Source of the DNA: Sphingobium lactosutens
GTDB taxonomy: Bacteria > Pseudomonadota > Alphaproteobacteria > Sphingomonadales > Sphingomonadaceae
NCBI RefSeq assembly: GCF_013393185.1
Contig: NZ_QJQX01000075.1
Span: forward strand, 62,001-126,000
DNA length: 64,000 bases
Reading direction: 5' to 3'
Part shown: one piece after another, positions 17,105-24,375 of the stretch
Layout of the letters: every line of letters starts with the position of its first letter
Numbering within the stretch: position 1 is the stretch's first letter
Position numbers and translations under genes: made by a program
Notes under the pieces: model-generated
Databases searched by the model: none
What the model was told of the DNA's origin: nothing
Seen by the model: the letters and a program-made list of their open reading frames with translations, nothing else

Positions 17105-17637
17105 GCCAACCGCATCCGCCGGAACGGCCGCCACAGCGCGCTCACCACGGCGGGCGGCGTCGCGCTCTCGGTCCCGCGCGCCAGATAATGGTCCGCCGCC
17201 AGCCGCACGATCCCCTGCCGCAGCGCTTCGGGCAGCCCGTTCATCTCGCCCGCCATCCCCGCGCGATAGCGGACCGCCAACACCCGCCGATCGCCCGCCC
17301 GCGTCGATCGCACCCATCCATCGCCCGCCGCATCGATATCGATCGCATAGGCCTCCACCGGCAAATCCTCGCTCGCCCCGTCGGCATCGACCGCCGCCAC
17401 GCCCTCGATTCCCAGCACCGGCCGCGCCGACAGCCGCTGCCAGCCGCCTGTCCCCGCCACCGTCTCGCGCGCCTCCCGCGCGATCAGCCATTGCCCGACA
17501 AACTGTTCGCACAATGTTGCCGCGCCGCGCAGCAATCCCACCAGCACCGCATCCTCGCCACCCGTCTCGATCCGCAGATAGGCCTTCAATTCCGCCAGCG
17601 ACGCCGCCAGCCCCCCGCTTTCCGCTTCCGTCCGCAT
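17101..17637 (-). CDS. GTA gp6-like head-tail connector
   Basis: 178 residues. The N-terminal helix SLAELKAYLRIETGGEDAVL and LVGLLRGAATLCEQFVGQWL match the phage gp6/phiE125 gp8-like connector family, and the C-terminus has LPEALRQGIVRLAADHYLAR. It forms the ring below the portal that joins head and tail. It overlaps the fibre-adaptor gene stop by one base (17637) and the gp7-position gene by four. Confidence 0.9.
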   Translation of the reverse strand: MRTEAESGGLAASLAELKAYLRIETGGEDAVLVGLLRGAATLCEQFVGQWLIAREARETVAGTGGWQRLSARPVLGIEGVAAVDADGASEDLPVEAYAIDIDAAGDGWVRSTRAGDRRVLAVRYRAGMAGEMNGLPEALRQGIVRLAADHYLARGTESATPPAVVSALWRPFRRMRLA

Positions 17638-17915
17638 CAGCGCTCCTCCACCCGGATCGTCACCGATCGCTCGTCCACCTGCCCGTCGGACAGCATCACA
17701 TGATTGGTCAGCCGATAGAGCCGCCCGACCACGCCGCCCGCCAGCCGCGCGCTGCTGCGCTGCTCCTCGAACGCGCTTTCCTCGACGACCAGCCCGCCCA
17801 CCTCCTCCGGCTCCACCGCCCAGCTGCTCGCGATCAAAGTCTGCGCCGCCAGATAGGCGGACCAGTCGATCTCATGGTCGATCCGCGCCTGCGGATCCTT
17901 CACAAACAGGCTCAT
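17637..17915 (-). CDS. Phage fibre-tail adaptor-like protein
   Basis: 92 residues from the ATG at 17915. The N-terminal MSLFVKDPQARIDHEIDWSA followed by YLAAQTLIASSWAV, and C-terminal VVGRLYRLTNHVMLSDGQVD followed by ERSVTIRVEER, match the small beta-rich adaptor family that in phages sits next to fibre genes ('fiber-tail adaptor'). It lies directly after an S74-type fibre gene and before gp6, which supports that role. Such a pair is not part of the R. capsulatus GTA core. Confidence 0.72.
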   Translation of the reverse strand: MSLFVKDPQARIDHEIDWSAYLAAQTLIASSWAVEPEEVGGLVVEESAFEEQRSSARLAGGVVGRLYRLTNHVMLSDGQVDERSVTIRVEER

Positions 17916-18082
17916 CTGATCTTGCTCCCCCGTTCCGCTTCCGCCTGCGACGCCCGCGGGGCCACCCTGGCGCGCGCGCCCTGCCCCGGCCGCACACCGA
18001 CGCCCCACGGCCCCGCCCAGCCGCGCCGCGCCTCTTCCAGCGCGCCGATCACCCCGGCGCCCAGCGCCTCACCCTGCAGCAT
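17912..18082 (-). CDS. Possible small coupled gene between fibre and adaptor
   Basis: A 56-residue frame from the ATG at 18082 starts inside the end of the S74 fibre gene (14-base overlap). It ends with an ATGA overlap onto the adaptor start (17912-17915). It reads MLQGEALGAGVIGALEEARR, then WAGPWGVGVRPGQGARARVA and a polar tail. The overlaps and lack of any other gene in the 150-base gap support translation; the family is not recognised. The frame extends far upstream only as an Arg-rich shadow. Confidence 0.5.
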   Translation of the reverse strand: MLQGEALGAGVIGALEEARRGWAGPWGVGVRPGQGARARVAPRASQAEAERGSKIR

Positions 18083-19457
18083 CGATCGCCTCCAGCGCGT
18101 CCAGCCGCGCCTCGATCCGCGCCATGCGCCGCCGCTGCCACGCCGCCTCCAGCGCCAGGCACTCCTCATATCGCAGCCCCCAGCGGTCGCCCTCATCCCA
18201 CGCGTCATGGCACAGCAGCCCCAGCCGCACGGCTGCGCCCTCTCCCAGCCGCGCGTCGATCGCGTCGCGCACATCCTGCGCCACCAGCCCGACATGCCAT
18301 CGCGCCGCCGCGCCCTTGGCCGCCACCGCCTCGCCAAAGCGAAACCGTCGCCACGCCACCGCGCCCCACGCATCGAGCAATGCGTCATCAACCGCGTCCA
18401 CATCCTGCTTGGCCCGTGCGTCCGACGTGCTGATCGCCCCGCTCGCGGCATAGACGGTCGACCATCGCGCCGCCGCGCCGCCCAGCGCAAAGCCATTGTC
18501 GACAGAAGGCGCCACCGCGCCGAACGCCGTCAGCGCCTGATATTCCAGCCGCAACACCTCCTGCATCGACGCCGACCCGTTGCGCCCGACATGGAAACTC
18601 AGCCGCGACGCCAGGTTCGTCGCGCCCGGCGACGCCGCGATATAGGTGGTGCGGATGCGCGACAGCTCCGCAAAGCCGCCCCCGACATAGCCCCAGCTAT
18701 TATAGTCGCCGATCACATCGTTGGTCGCGATATCGACCCTCGCCGCGAAGCTGCCATTGGCGCGATAAAGCCGGTTGTTCGCCAGCGACCCGAACGCCGC
18801 CACGCGGAAACTCGCCTGCCCGCCGTCCATCCACATGGACATGGCCGGGGCCAGGATGCTCACCTTGCCCAGCAGCCCTTCGACCGCATAGTCATCCGCG
18901 CCGACCGTATTGATATAAAGTTCAGCCGCGCTCATGCGCTGCCCGCCGGTCGTGCCCAGCGCGCCGATGCTCGCCCGCACCCCCGCCGCGCTCGTTTGCG
19001 TCAGCAGCGACCGGCCGAACGCCGCGCCGGCCAGCCCGGCAATCGCATCCAGTTCCCCGCTCGCCGCCTGCCGCCCGGCCAGCGTCTCGGCCAGTCCCTC
19101 GACATCGCCCACGCCATGGCCATGCGCCTCCATCGCCGCGATCCATCCCGCATGGACCGCCAGCCCGACGCGCTTCTCGCCCGCGGCAAAATCCACCGCC
19201 GCGCCATCGGTCGACGACGCCACCGGTCCGCGCACCAATCGCCCGTCCGCATCGATCCGCCCGGTCCCCGCCTCCCATTGCAGCGGCTCGCCGGTCCCGA
19301 TGATCACATAGGGAAAGGCCACCCCCACGCCGACCGCCCCGGCAAAAGCGCGATAGCCCGCCATCGCCCCATCCAGCCGCAACCGTCCGCGCCCGGTATC
19401 GTAACAGACCTCCCGCACCAGGTCGGCCATCTCCAGCCCCGTGATCCCCACGCCCAT
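18069..19457 (-). CDS. Tail fibre or spike protein with S74 self-cleaving chaperone domain
   Basis: 462 residues from the ATG at 19457. The N-terminal half has a DUF-type beta region (MADLVREVCYDTGRGRLRLD) and glycine-rich helical stretches. The middle is fibre-like (YINTVGADDYAVEGLLGKVS, FRVAAFGSLANNRLYRANGS). From about residue 345 a peptidase S74/intramolecular chaperone domain begins at the TSDARAKQDV cleavage motif and continues with WRRFRFGEAV and HVGLVAQDVRDA. S74 domains guide fibre trimerisation and then cut themselves off at the conserved Ser of SD.R.K. It lies between capsid and connector genes, with an adaptor gene beside it. Confidence 0.88.
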   Translation of the reverse strand: MGVGITGLEMADLVREVCYDTGRGRLRLDGAMAGYRAFAGAVGVGVAFPYVIIGTGEPLQWEAGTGRIDADGRLVRGPVASSTDGAAVDFAAGEKRVGLAVHAGWIAAMEAHGHGVGDVEGLAETLAGRQAASGELDAIAGLAGAAFGRSLLTQTSAAGVRASIGALGTTGGQRMSAAELYINTVGADDYAVEGLLGKVSILAPAMSMWMDGGQASFRVAAFGSLANNRLYRANGSFAARVDIATNDVIGDYNSWGYVGGGFAELSRIRTTYIAASPGATNLASRLSFHVGRNGSASMQEVLRLEYQALTAFGAVAPSVDNGFALGGAAARWSTVYAASGAISTSDARAKQDVDAVDDALLDAWGAVAWRRFRFGEAVAAKGAAARWHVGLVAQDVRDAIDARLGEGAAVRLGLLCHDAWDEGDRWGLRYEECLALEAAWQRRRMARIEARLDALEAIDAAG

Positions 19458-19472
19458 TCTCCAGCAAAAGAG

Positions 19473-19502
19473 AAAAAAGCCCCTCCCCTTCAGGGGAGGG
19501 GT
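19473..19502 (-). terminator. Terminator-like hairpin after capsid, before fibre gene
   Basis: On the minus strand CCCCTCCCC TGA AGGGGAGGGG is followed by CTTTTTTCT. It lies 35 bases after the capsid stop and about 15 bases before the fibre ATG, leaving no room for a promoter between hairpin and fibre gene. Adjacent GGTTGGGGTGGGG belongs to a dispersed repeat type. Confidence 0.8.
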
Positions 19503-19536
19503 TGGGGTGGGGCCGCGCCCCACCACCTGACGCCGA

Positions 19537-20661
19537 TCAGGTCGCCGCGAACTTCATCAGCTTGATCGCCTCCGAATTGGCCACGCCGCCGCCGATCCGC
19601 TTGACCGCATAGAAATGCACGAACGGCTTGTTGCTGAACGGATCGCGCAGGATGCTGGTGTCGCTGCGTTCGGCGATGACATAGCCCATCTGGAAATTGC
19701 CAAAGGCGATCGACAGGCTGTTCGCCGCAATGTCGGGCATGTCCTCCGCCTCGACCACCGGATAGCCCAGCAGGGTCGCGGGCTGCGCCGCGCTCAGCCC
19801 CGGTTGCCAGATGAAGGCGCCGTCGCTCGTCTTCATCTTGCGGATCACCGCCAGCGTCGCGCTGTTCATCACGAAGCACGCCCCCTGACGATAGGGCGCG
19901 CGCAGGCTCTGCACTAGGTCGACCAGCTTGTCCTGCGGGTTCGCCGCGAAAGCGCCCGCCGCGCCCGACGCCAGATATTGCAGCGATCCGAAGGCGCGCA
20001 CGCTGTCCGCCTCGCTGGTCGTGGTATAGGTCAGGAAGCCCTTGGGCTTGTTCGTGCCATTGCCGCTGACGAAAGCCGCGCCCTCGGCCACCGCAAACTC
20101 GCGGGCAATCTCGCTCGCCAGCCAGCCCTCGACATCGAACTGCGCATCGTCCAGCATCGCCTGGCTCGCCGCCGGATTGGCGAACAGCTCGCCCGACGGC
20201 GGCACGATCTCGTTGAAACTCGGCGTCCCCGTCTCGGCCCGCGCACCCGTCTCGCTTGCCCAGCCCGACACGACGCCGCCCGACGTCACCAGCTTGCGAT
20301 AGCCCGCCGTGCCGGTGCGCACCACATTGGCGATCGACCGAATGGGCGAGATCGCCTTCAGCGTCGTCCCGATCAGCTGGTCGATCTCGCGCGGCACCGC
20401 ATAGCCGCCCGCAGCGCCCGTCGCGCCCGAAAAGCTCTTCAGTTCCAGCCCCGCTTCCATGCCCTGCCGCAGATAGCGCTCGACGAAGGCCGACCGCGCC
20501 GGATCGACGGCGCCGCCCTTCACCCCATCCAGCGCCGGCCGCTGCTGCGCCAGCAACGCGCCCTTCAGCGCCGCAACCTCACTCTCCAGCCCCTCGATCC
20601 GCTCCCCCTGCGCCACCATGTCGAAGCTTGCTTCCAGCCCGTCCATCACCTGATCCGTCAT
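19537..20661 (-). CDS. GTA gp5-like HK97-fold major capsid protein
   Basis: 374 residues from the ATG at 20661, preceded by GGAGACGGGT. It begins with a coiled-coil delta/scaffold-like region (FDMVAQGERIEGLESEVAAL followed by KGALLAQ), which the prohead protease would remove. The HK97 capsid domain then follows: GGYAVPREIDQLIGTTLKAI, FNEIVPPSGELFANPAASQA, GNGTNKPKGFLTY, ATLLGYPVVEAEDMPDIAAN and AFGNFQMGYVIAER. It builds the head. Terminator-like hairpins flank it on both sides (20674-20700 and 19473-19502). Confidence 0.95.
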   Translation of the reverse strand: MTDQVMDGLEASFDMVAQGERIEGLESEVAALKGALLAQQRPALDGVKGGAVDPARSAFVERYLRQGMEAGLELKSFSGATGAAGGYAVPREIDQLIGTTLKAISPIRSIANVVRTGTAGYRKLVTSGGVVSGWASETGARAETGTPSFNEIVPPSGELFANPAASQAMLDDAQFDVEGWLASEIAREFAVAEGAAFVSGNGTNKPKGFLTYTTTSEADSVRAFGSLQYLASGAAGAFAANPQDKLVDLVQSLRAPYRQGACFVMNSATLAVIRKMKTSDGAFIWQPGLSAAQPATLLGYPVVEAEDMPDIAANSLSIAFGNFQMGYVIAERSDTSILRDPFSNKPFVHFYAVKRIGGGVANSEAIKLMKFAAT

Positions 20662-20673
20662 ACCCGTCTCCAC

Positions 20674-20700
20674 AAAAAAGGGCGGCCCACCGGACCGCCC
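20674..20700 (-). terminator. Terminator-like hairpin just before the capsid gene
   Basis: On the minus strand GGGCGGTCC GGT GGGCCGCCC (one T:G pair) is followed by six T residues, ending 12 bases upstream of the capsid ATG. Capsid transcription must pass through it. Confidence 0.75.
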
Positions 20701-20708
20701 GAAACATG

Positions 20709-20771
20709 CCTTCCCCCCACGGGAGAAGGATACGAAGCCTTGCCGCAAAGCGGCTAGGCGAAGTTGGATGA
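20709..20771. repeat. Direct repeat left of the dioxygenase gene
   Basis: The element contains GGGAGAAGGATACGAAGCCT, then GCCGCAAAGCGGCTAGGCGA and AGTTGGATGA. A second copy in the same orientation lies at 21493-21554. The two bracket the plus-strand dioxygenase gene. The family is a common intergenic repeat of sphingomonads. Confidence 0.85.
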
Positions 20772-20820
20772 CTGGGCGCCCCGCTTGCGCCGAACGCCCA
20801 GTCATCCGATAGAAGCAACC

Positions 20821-21489
20821 ATGTCCCTGACCCTCGCCACCGACGGCGCGCAGCATATCCCCGCCGCTCTCGACGCACCGACACTCGCCACGATCGAAAC
20901 CGCGCTCGCCGATCTGCCGCCGGACCAGCCCGGCCTGCGCCTCGCCAGCCTGCCCGCCCTCGCCGCAATCCTCGCGTCCACCGGCGCCATCGGCCGCCAC
21001 GCCGCCGCCCATCAGGGCGCAGCGACCCGCCCCGTCCGCGCCATCCTGTTCGACAAGAGCGAAGCCACCAACTGGGCGCTCGGCTGGCATCAGGACCGCA
21101 CCATCGCCGTGCGCGCCCGCATCGACACGCCGGGCTTCGGCCCCTGGACGCGCAAGTCCGGCATCCAGCATGTCGCCCCGCCGCAGTCGCTGCTCGACTG
21201 CATGCTGACCCTGCGCATCCATCTCGATCCGGTCGATGCCGCCAACGCGCCGCTGCTGATCGCGCCCGGCTCGCACCGCCACGGCCGCGTCCCCGAAAAC
21301 GAGGTCGCTGCCCTCGTCACCCGCTGCGGCACTCATGGCTGCCTCGCGGCGCGCGGCGACATCTGGCTCTACGCCACGCCGATCCTCCACGCCTCCGACG
21401 CCGCGACAACCCCCCGCCACCGCCGCGTCCTGCAACTCGACTATAGCGCCGATGCCCTTCCGGGCGGTCTCGAATGGCTGGGCGTCTGA
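20821..21489 (+). CDS. Phytanoyl-CoA dioxygenase-family (Fe(II)/2-oxoglutarate) oxygenase
   Basis: 222 residues from the ATG at 20821. The metal-binding triad is visible: HQD in LGWHQDRTIAVRA (His and Asp ligands) and a distal His in PILHASDA, followed by an Arg region (RHRRVLQLDY) that would bind 2-oxoglutarate. The segment LLIAPGSHRHGRVPENEV is typical of PhyH-type enzymes. The substrate is unknown. It sits on the plus strand within the minus-strand GTA cluster, between capsid and protease genes and between two direct repeats, and so looks like a passenger gene. Confidence 0.85.
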   Translation: MSLTLATDGAQHIPAALDAPTLATIETALADLPPDQPGLRLASLPALAAILASTGAIGRHAAAHQGAATRPVRAILFDKSEATNWALGWHQDRTIAVRARIDTPGFGPWTRKSGIQHVAPPQSLLDCMLTLRIHLDPVDAANAPLLIAPGSHRHGRVPENEVAALVTRCGTHGCLAARGDIWLYATPILHASDAATTPRHRRVLQLDYSADALPGGLEWLGV

Positions 21490-21492
21490 AAT

Positions 21493-21554
21493 CCTTCTCC
21501 CCGCGGGAGAAGGATACTAAGCCTTCAGCTTACTGGCTAAGCGAAGTTGGATGA
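21493..21554. repeat. Direct repeat right of the dioxygenase gene
   Basis: The element contains GCGGGAGAAGGATACTAAGC and GGCTAAGCGAAGTTGGATGA. It matches the copy at 20709-20771 at most positions, with variation in the middle. Confidence 0.85.
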
Positions 21555-21565
21555 GGGCAAAGGAC

Positions 21566-22042
21566 TTACCCCTCCACCTTCAACACCCGCGCCAGCGGCT
21601 GCATCGGATGCGTCACCAGGCTGACCTCCACCAGCTCCAGCGCCAGCAATTCCCGCGGCCCTGCCCCCCGCGCCGCCTTCACCCGGTATCCGAACGACAG
21701 CCCATCCAGCGCCCCGCTCGCCAGCGCCGCCGCCGCCTCGCGCCCGGCCGCCGTCGCCCGCGACACCCGTCCGATCACCCGCAGCCCGCGCCCATCCTCC
21801 TGCGCCTTCTCGATCCGGCCGATGACGCTGCCCGGCCCATGCTGCCACAGCAAGGGCACCCCCGCCGCCGCCAGCTTGCCGTCTGCATCCGGCCCGAACG
21901 CTCCCGCCCGCACTACATCGCCGCCCCGGTCGACCCGGTCGAAAATCGCCGCATAACCGGCAAAGCGCACCTCCCCCGTTTCCCCTCCCTCCGTTCGCTT
22001 CGAGCGAAGTCGAGAAGCAGCCCGCGCCACCTCGCCGCTCAT
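21566..22042 (-). CDS. GTA gp4-like HK97 prohead protease
   Basis: 158 residues. The HK97 protease core is present: EVRFAGYAAIFDRVDRGGDV, the catalytic His in LLWQHGPGSVIGRI, Ser in ALDGLSFGYRV, and ELVEVSLVTHPMQP. It would cleave the capsid N-terminal scaffold. Residues 8-18 (AASRLRSKRTE) are encoded by a copy of a dispersed intergenic repeat (21990-22018), so a mobile palindromic element has become part of the protein. It overlaps the DUF6127 gene by four bases. Confidence 0.92.
   Translation of the reverse strand: MSGEVARAASRLRSKRTEGGETGEVRFAGYAAIFDRVDRGGDVVRAGAFGPDADGKLAAAGVPLLWQHGPGSVIGRIEKAQEDGRGLRVIGRVSRATAAGREAAAALASGALDGLSFGYRVKAARGAGPRELLALELVEVSLVTHPMQPLARVLKVEG
21990..22018. repeat. 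Dispersed repeat inside the prohead protease gene
   Basis: TCCGTTCGCTTCGAGCGAAG followed by TCGAGAAGC is nearly identical to 46244-46272 and related to 10829-10903. It is read in frame near the protease N-terminus. Confidence 0.85.
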
Positions 22043-22347
22043 GCCCGCACCAGCCCCAGCAACCCCACCTTCACCGCCACGCCCAGCAGCAGCAGCGCCA
22101 TGCCGATCCTTACCGCCCAGCCGATCACCGCCCCGCGCGCCGCCTTCTTCGCGTCGCGCCAGGCGGACAGCAGCTCGCGCAATTCCCGCACATCGCCCTC
22201 CGCGCCCCGGTCGGCGAGGCCCAGCCGCTCCAGCGCCCGCTCCGCGCCCAGATCGCTCGCCTCCTCGATCAGCGCCCGGACCATGACCATTTCCATCGGC
22301 CGCCCCTGCGCCTGCGCGACGAGCCGCGCCAGCATCTCCTCTTTCAT
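22039..22347 (-). CDS. DUF6127 family protein (gp3.5 position)
   Basis: 102 residues from the ATG at 22347, preceded by GGAAAGGAGCGCGGG. It begins MKEEMLARLVAQAQGRPMEM, continues helical and charged (RALIEEASDLGAERALERLG), and ends with one hydrophobic span (IGMALLLLGVAVKVGLLGLV). Small membrane proteins at this place, between portal and protease, are a regular feature of GTA clusters (gp3.5); their role is unknown. It overlaps the protease start by four bases. Confidence 0.8.
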   Translation of the reverse strand: MKEEMLARLVAQAQGRPMEMVMVRALIEEASDLGAERALERLGLADRGAEGDVRELRELLSAWRDAKKAARGAVIGWAVRIGMALLLLGVAVKVGLLGLVRA

Positions 22348-22392
22348 CCCGCGCTCCTTTCCATCCCCACGCATCGGCCCTATCTGACGCAC

Positions 22393-22560
22393 ATGAAGCG
22401 CACCCCTCGCAAAGCCCTGATCGTCATCATCCTGGCCGTCCTCGGCCTCCTCGCCTGGCAGTTCGACCTGTTCACCGCCGGCGACTGCCTGATCCAGGGC
22501 GGCCGCTGGAACTGGGACAATGGCTTCTGCCGCCTCGACAGCCTCTCCCGGCCATCATGA
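22393..22560 (+). CDS. Small membrane-anchored protein with CLxxGGRW motif (first of two)
   Basis: 55 residues from the ATG at 22393. A basic start (MKRTPRKA) is followed by one transmembrane span (LIVIILAVLGLLAWQF), then a short outside tail with GDCLIQGGRWNWDNGFCRLD. The two cysteines flanking GGRW could form a disulfide. It is followed, with ATGA overlap at 22557-22560, by a second protein of the same design, so the two are probably a tandem duplication and translated together. They lie on the plus strand opposite the GTA portal/DUF6127 junction. Confidence 0.65.
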   Translation: MKRTPRKALIVIILAVLGLLAWQFDLFTAGDCLIQGGRWNWDNGFCRLDSLSRPS

Positions 22561-22697
22561 AACGCCTGATTCTGCCCGTTGCTCTGATCCTGGCCGCAGC
22601 TGGAGCCTGCCTTTGGCAAAGCGATTGGCTCGCCCAGGATCGCTGCCTCGACAGCGGCGGTCGCTGGTCAGAAGCCACCGCCGCCTGCGAACATTAG
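22557..22697 (+). CDS. Small membrane-anchored protein with CLxxGGRW motif (second of two)
   Basis: 46 residues: a basic start (MKRL), a hydrophobic span (ILPVALILAAAGACLW), then QDRCLDSGGRWSEATAACEH. The CLxxGGRW...C pattern repeats that of the preceding protein, to whose stop its ATG is fused. The stop overlaps the convergent portal gene stop (22694-22697). Function unknown; small periplasm-facing proteins with this motif occur widely in proteobacteria as far as I recall. Confidence 0.65.
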   Translation: MKRLILPVALILAAAGACLWQSDWLAQDRCLDSGGRWSEATAACEH

Positions 22698-23728
22698 GCG
22701 ATTCCCAGCATCGCCTTCTTCTCTTCCGCCGAAAGGAAATCCGCCGCCACGACCCGCTCCCACAAGGCCACCAGCGGCAGGATCGCCTGCCGCCACAGCG
22801 CCTTGTTGGCCTCGCGATAATTGGCGTAGCTATTGTCGCCTGGCAGCCCCATCAGCATCGGCGGCACGCCGAAGGCCAGCGCGATCTCCCGCGCCGCCGC
22901 GCTCTTCAGGCCCACGAAATCCATCTCCGCCGGCGTCAGGCTCATCGCCTTCCAGCTAAGGCCGCCCTCCAGCAGCATCGGCCGCCCGGCATTGGCCGCA
23001 CCGGCAAAGGCCACCTCCATCTCGCGCTTCACCCGCTCATATTGTTCGGGCGACAGCACCGATCCGTCGCCCGGATCATAGACCATCGCGCCTGAAGGCC
23101 GCGCCGCATTGTCCAGCAGCGCCTTGTTCCACACGCTCGCCGCATTGTGGATCGCCACCGCGCCCGCCGCCGCGCCCACGCAACCCAGCCCATAATGATC
23201 GTCCAGCGGATGCAGCGACTTGAGGTGCAGCAAACTCGTCCGCCCCACGCCATCCTCGGGCGACAGCCGGGTCACGCTCTCTCCCACCCGATAGAGATAG
23301 GCCGCCGGCCATCCCCGCGCATCCGCCTCGACGCTCACGCGCTCGGGCCGCAATGCGAACAGCTCGGCCGGCATCCCGTCGGCGCCGGCGATCACCTGCA
23401 CATAGCCATTGCCGTGCAGCAGCAGGTGGCAGGCCAGCGTCTCGACCAGCCCCTGCCCCGCAGAGGTGCAGCAGACCAGCGCCTTCACCCGCGCCGCATC
23501 CACACCGTCGATATTTGACCCGCGCACCTTGATCGCGGTCGCACCCGCGCCTTCGGACACCAGCCGCATCGCCCGCTGCGCCACGGCATTACCCATTACC
23601 CCGGCGCGCAGCTGCGCCTCATAGCTCGCGGGCCACTCGCCCAGCGCCACCGCGCCAGAACCCCAGGCACGCGCCAGCACCGGCCGCGCATCGCCCGATG
23701 CGGCCGCTTTCGTCCCGAACCATTTCAT
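22694..23728 (-). CDS. GTA gp3-like phage portal protein
   Basis: 344 residues from the ATG at 23728, HK97-type portal. Visible are ASYEAQLRAGVMGNAVAQRA, LLLHGNGYVQVIAGADGMPA, LFALRPERVSVEAD, HLKSLHPLDDHYGLGCVGAA and DFVGLKSAAAREIALAFGVP followed by PMLMGLPGDNSYANYREANK. It forms the DNA entry ring in the head. Slightly shorter than the ~390 residues of R. capsulatus GTA but with all central blocks. A terminator-like hairpin lies 18 bases upstream of its start. Confidence 0.94.
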   Translation of the reverse strand: MKWFGTKAAASGDARPVLARAWGSGAVALGEWPASYEAQLRAGVMGNAVAQRAMRLVSEGAGATAIKVRGSNIDGVDAARVKALVCCTSAGQGLVETLACHLLLHGNGYVQVIAGADGMPAELFALRPERVSVEADARGWPAAYLYRVGESVTRLSPEDGVGRTSLLHLKSLHPLDDHYGLGCVGAAAGAVAIHNAASVWNKALLDNAARPSGAMVYDPGDGSVLSPEQYERVKREMEVAFAGAANAGRPMLLEGGLSWKAMSLTPAEMDFVGLKSAAAREIALAFGVPPMLMGLPGDNSYANYREANKALWRQAILPLVALWERVVAADFLSAEEKKAMLGIA

Positions 23729-23745
23729 ATGAGCATCCCCAGAAC

Positions 23746-23777
23746 GCAAAAATCCTCTCCCCACCGGGGGAGAGGAT
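23746..23777 (-). terminator. Terminator-like hairpin just before the portal gene
   Basis: On the minus strand TCCTCTCCCC CGGT GGGGAGAGGA is followed by TTTTTGCG. It ends 18 bases upstream of the portal ATG, so portal transcription from upstream must read through it. Confidence 0.78.
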
Positions 23778-23820
23778 GATGAAAGTCAGCGGCAACACCG
23801 CTTACCGAAACCTCTCATTT

Positions 23821-23887
23821 TCCCTCCCGTTTTACGGGAGGGGTAGCGAGACTTACGCGCGCAGCGCGTTAGTCGCAGCGGGGTGGG
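23821..23887. repeat. Dispersed intergenic repeat
   Basis: CCTCCCGTTTTACGGGAGGG is followed by GTAGCGAGACTTACGCGCGC, AGCGCGTTAGTCGCAG and GGGGTGGG. It contains two short palindromes and belongs to the same general class of sphingomonad intergenic repeats as the hairpin at 19473-19520. Confidence 0.65.
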
Positions 23888-23896
23888 CTATCCGCC

Positions 23897-24235
23897 TCAA
23901 CGGTTCCGCGCCAGCACCCGGTCGCAGGTGGAGTTGGTGCCCTCGCTCTTGCCAATCATCCGGCCCGCCAGCGCACCCGCGCCCGCGCCCAGCAGCGTCT
24001 CACCGACGCCGCCGCCTGCGATCAGACCCACACCCGCACCACCGGCCGCGCCGATCACCGTGCCTTTGTCGCGCCCTTGCTTGCCCTTCAGCAGGCAGTA
24101 GCGCACATCGTCCCGATCGCGCGGAGCCGCCCGCGCCACCCGCGCGCGATCCTTGCTGTTGAGGCTGGCGGCCAGCACCGGCGTCGCGATCACCGACACG
24201 CCCACCGCGACCGCCATCAGCTTCACCATCTTCAT
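23897..24235 (-). CDS. Exported glycine-zipper protein
   Basis: 112 residues from the ATG at 24235, preceded by CAGGAGTATGTGAC. A signal peptide (MKMVKLMAVAVGVSVIATPV, cleaved near VLA-AS) leads to a polar stretch with CLLKGKQGRDKGTVIGAAGG. A glycine-zipper region (GAGVGLIAGGGVGETLLGAG followed by AGALAGRMIG) comes next. It resembles glycine-zipper 2TM/17 kDa surface-antigen-like envelope proteins. It lies between the terminase and portal genes of the GTA-like cluster, in the same direction, but is probably a host gene. Confidence 0.8.
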   Translation of the reverse strand: MKMVKLMAVAVGVSVIATPVLAASLNSKDRARVARAAPRDRDDVRYCLLKGKQGRDKGTVIGAAGGAGVGLIAGGGVGETLLGAGAGALAGRMIGKSEGTNSTCDRVLARNR

Positions 24236-24375
24236 GTCACATACTCCTGATTACGACATGACAACGATCCGGGCCGCGCGCCGGTTCCGTGCGCTCAACC
24301 CACGCGCGACACGAACGCTTTCATCGGCGTCGCGCTGCTGCCCATTGCAGGCTGACCGTCTCACACTATGCTTGC

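Noticed and set aside
17103-19565. Long plus-strand open frame (820 codons) opposite connector and fibre genes
   Set aside because: It has the same shadow pattern. The minus strand carries the S74 fibre and gp6-like connector with overlapping starts and stops.
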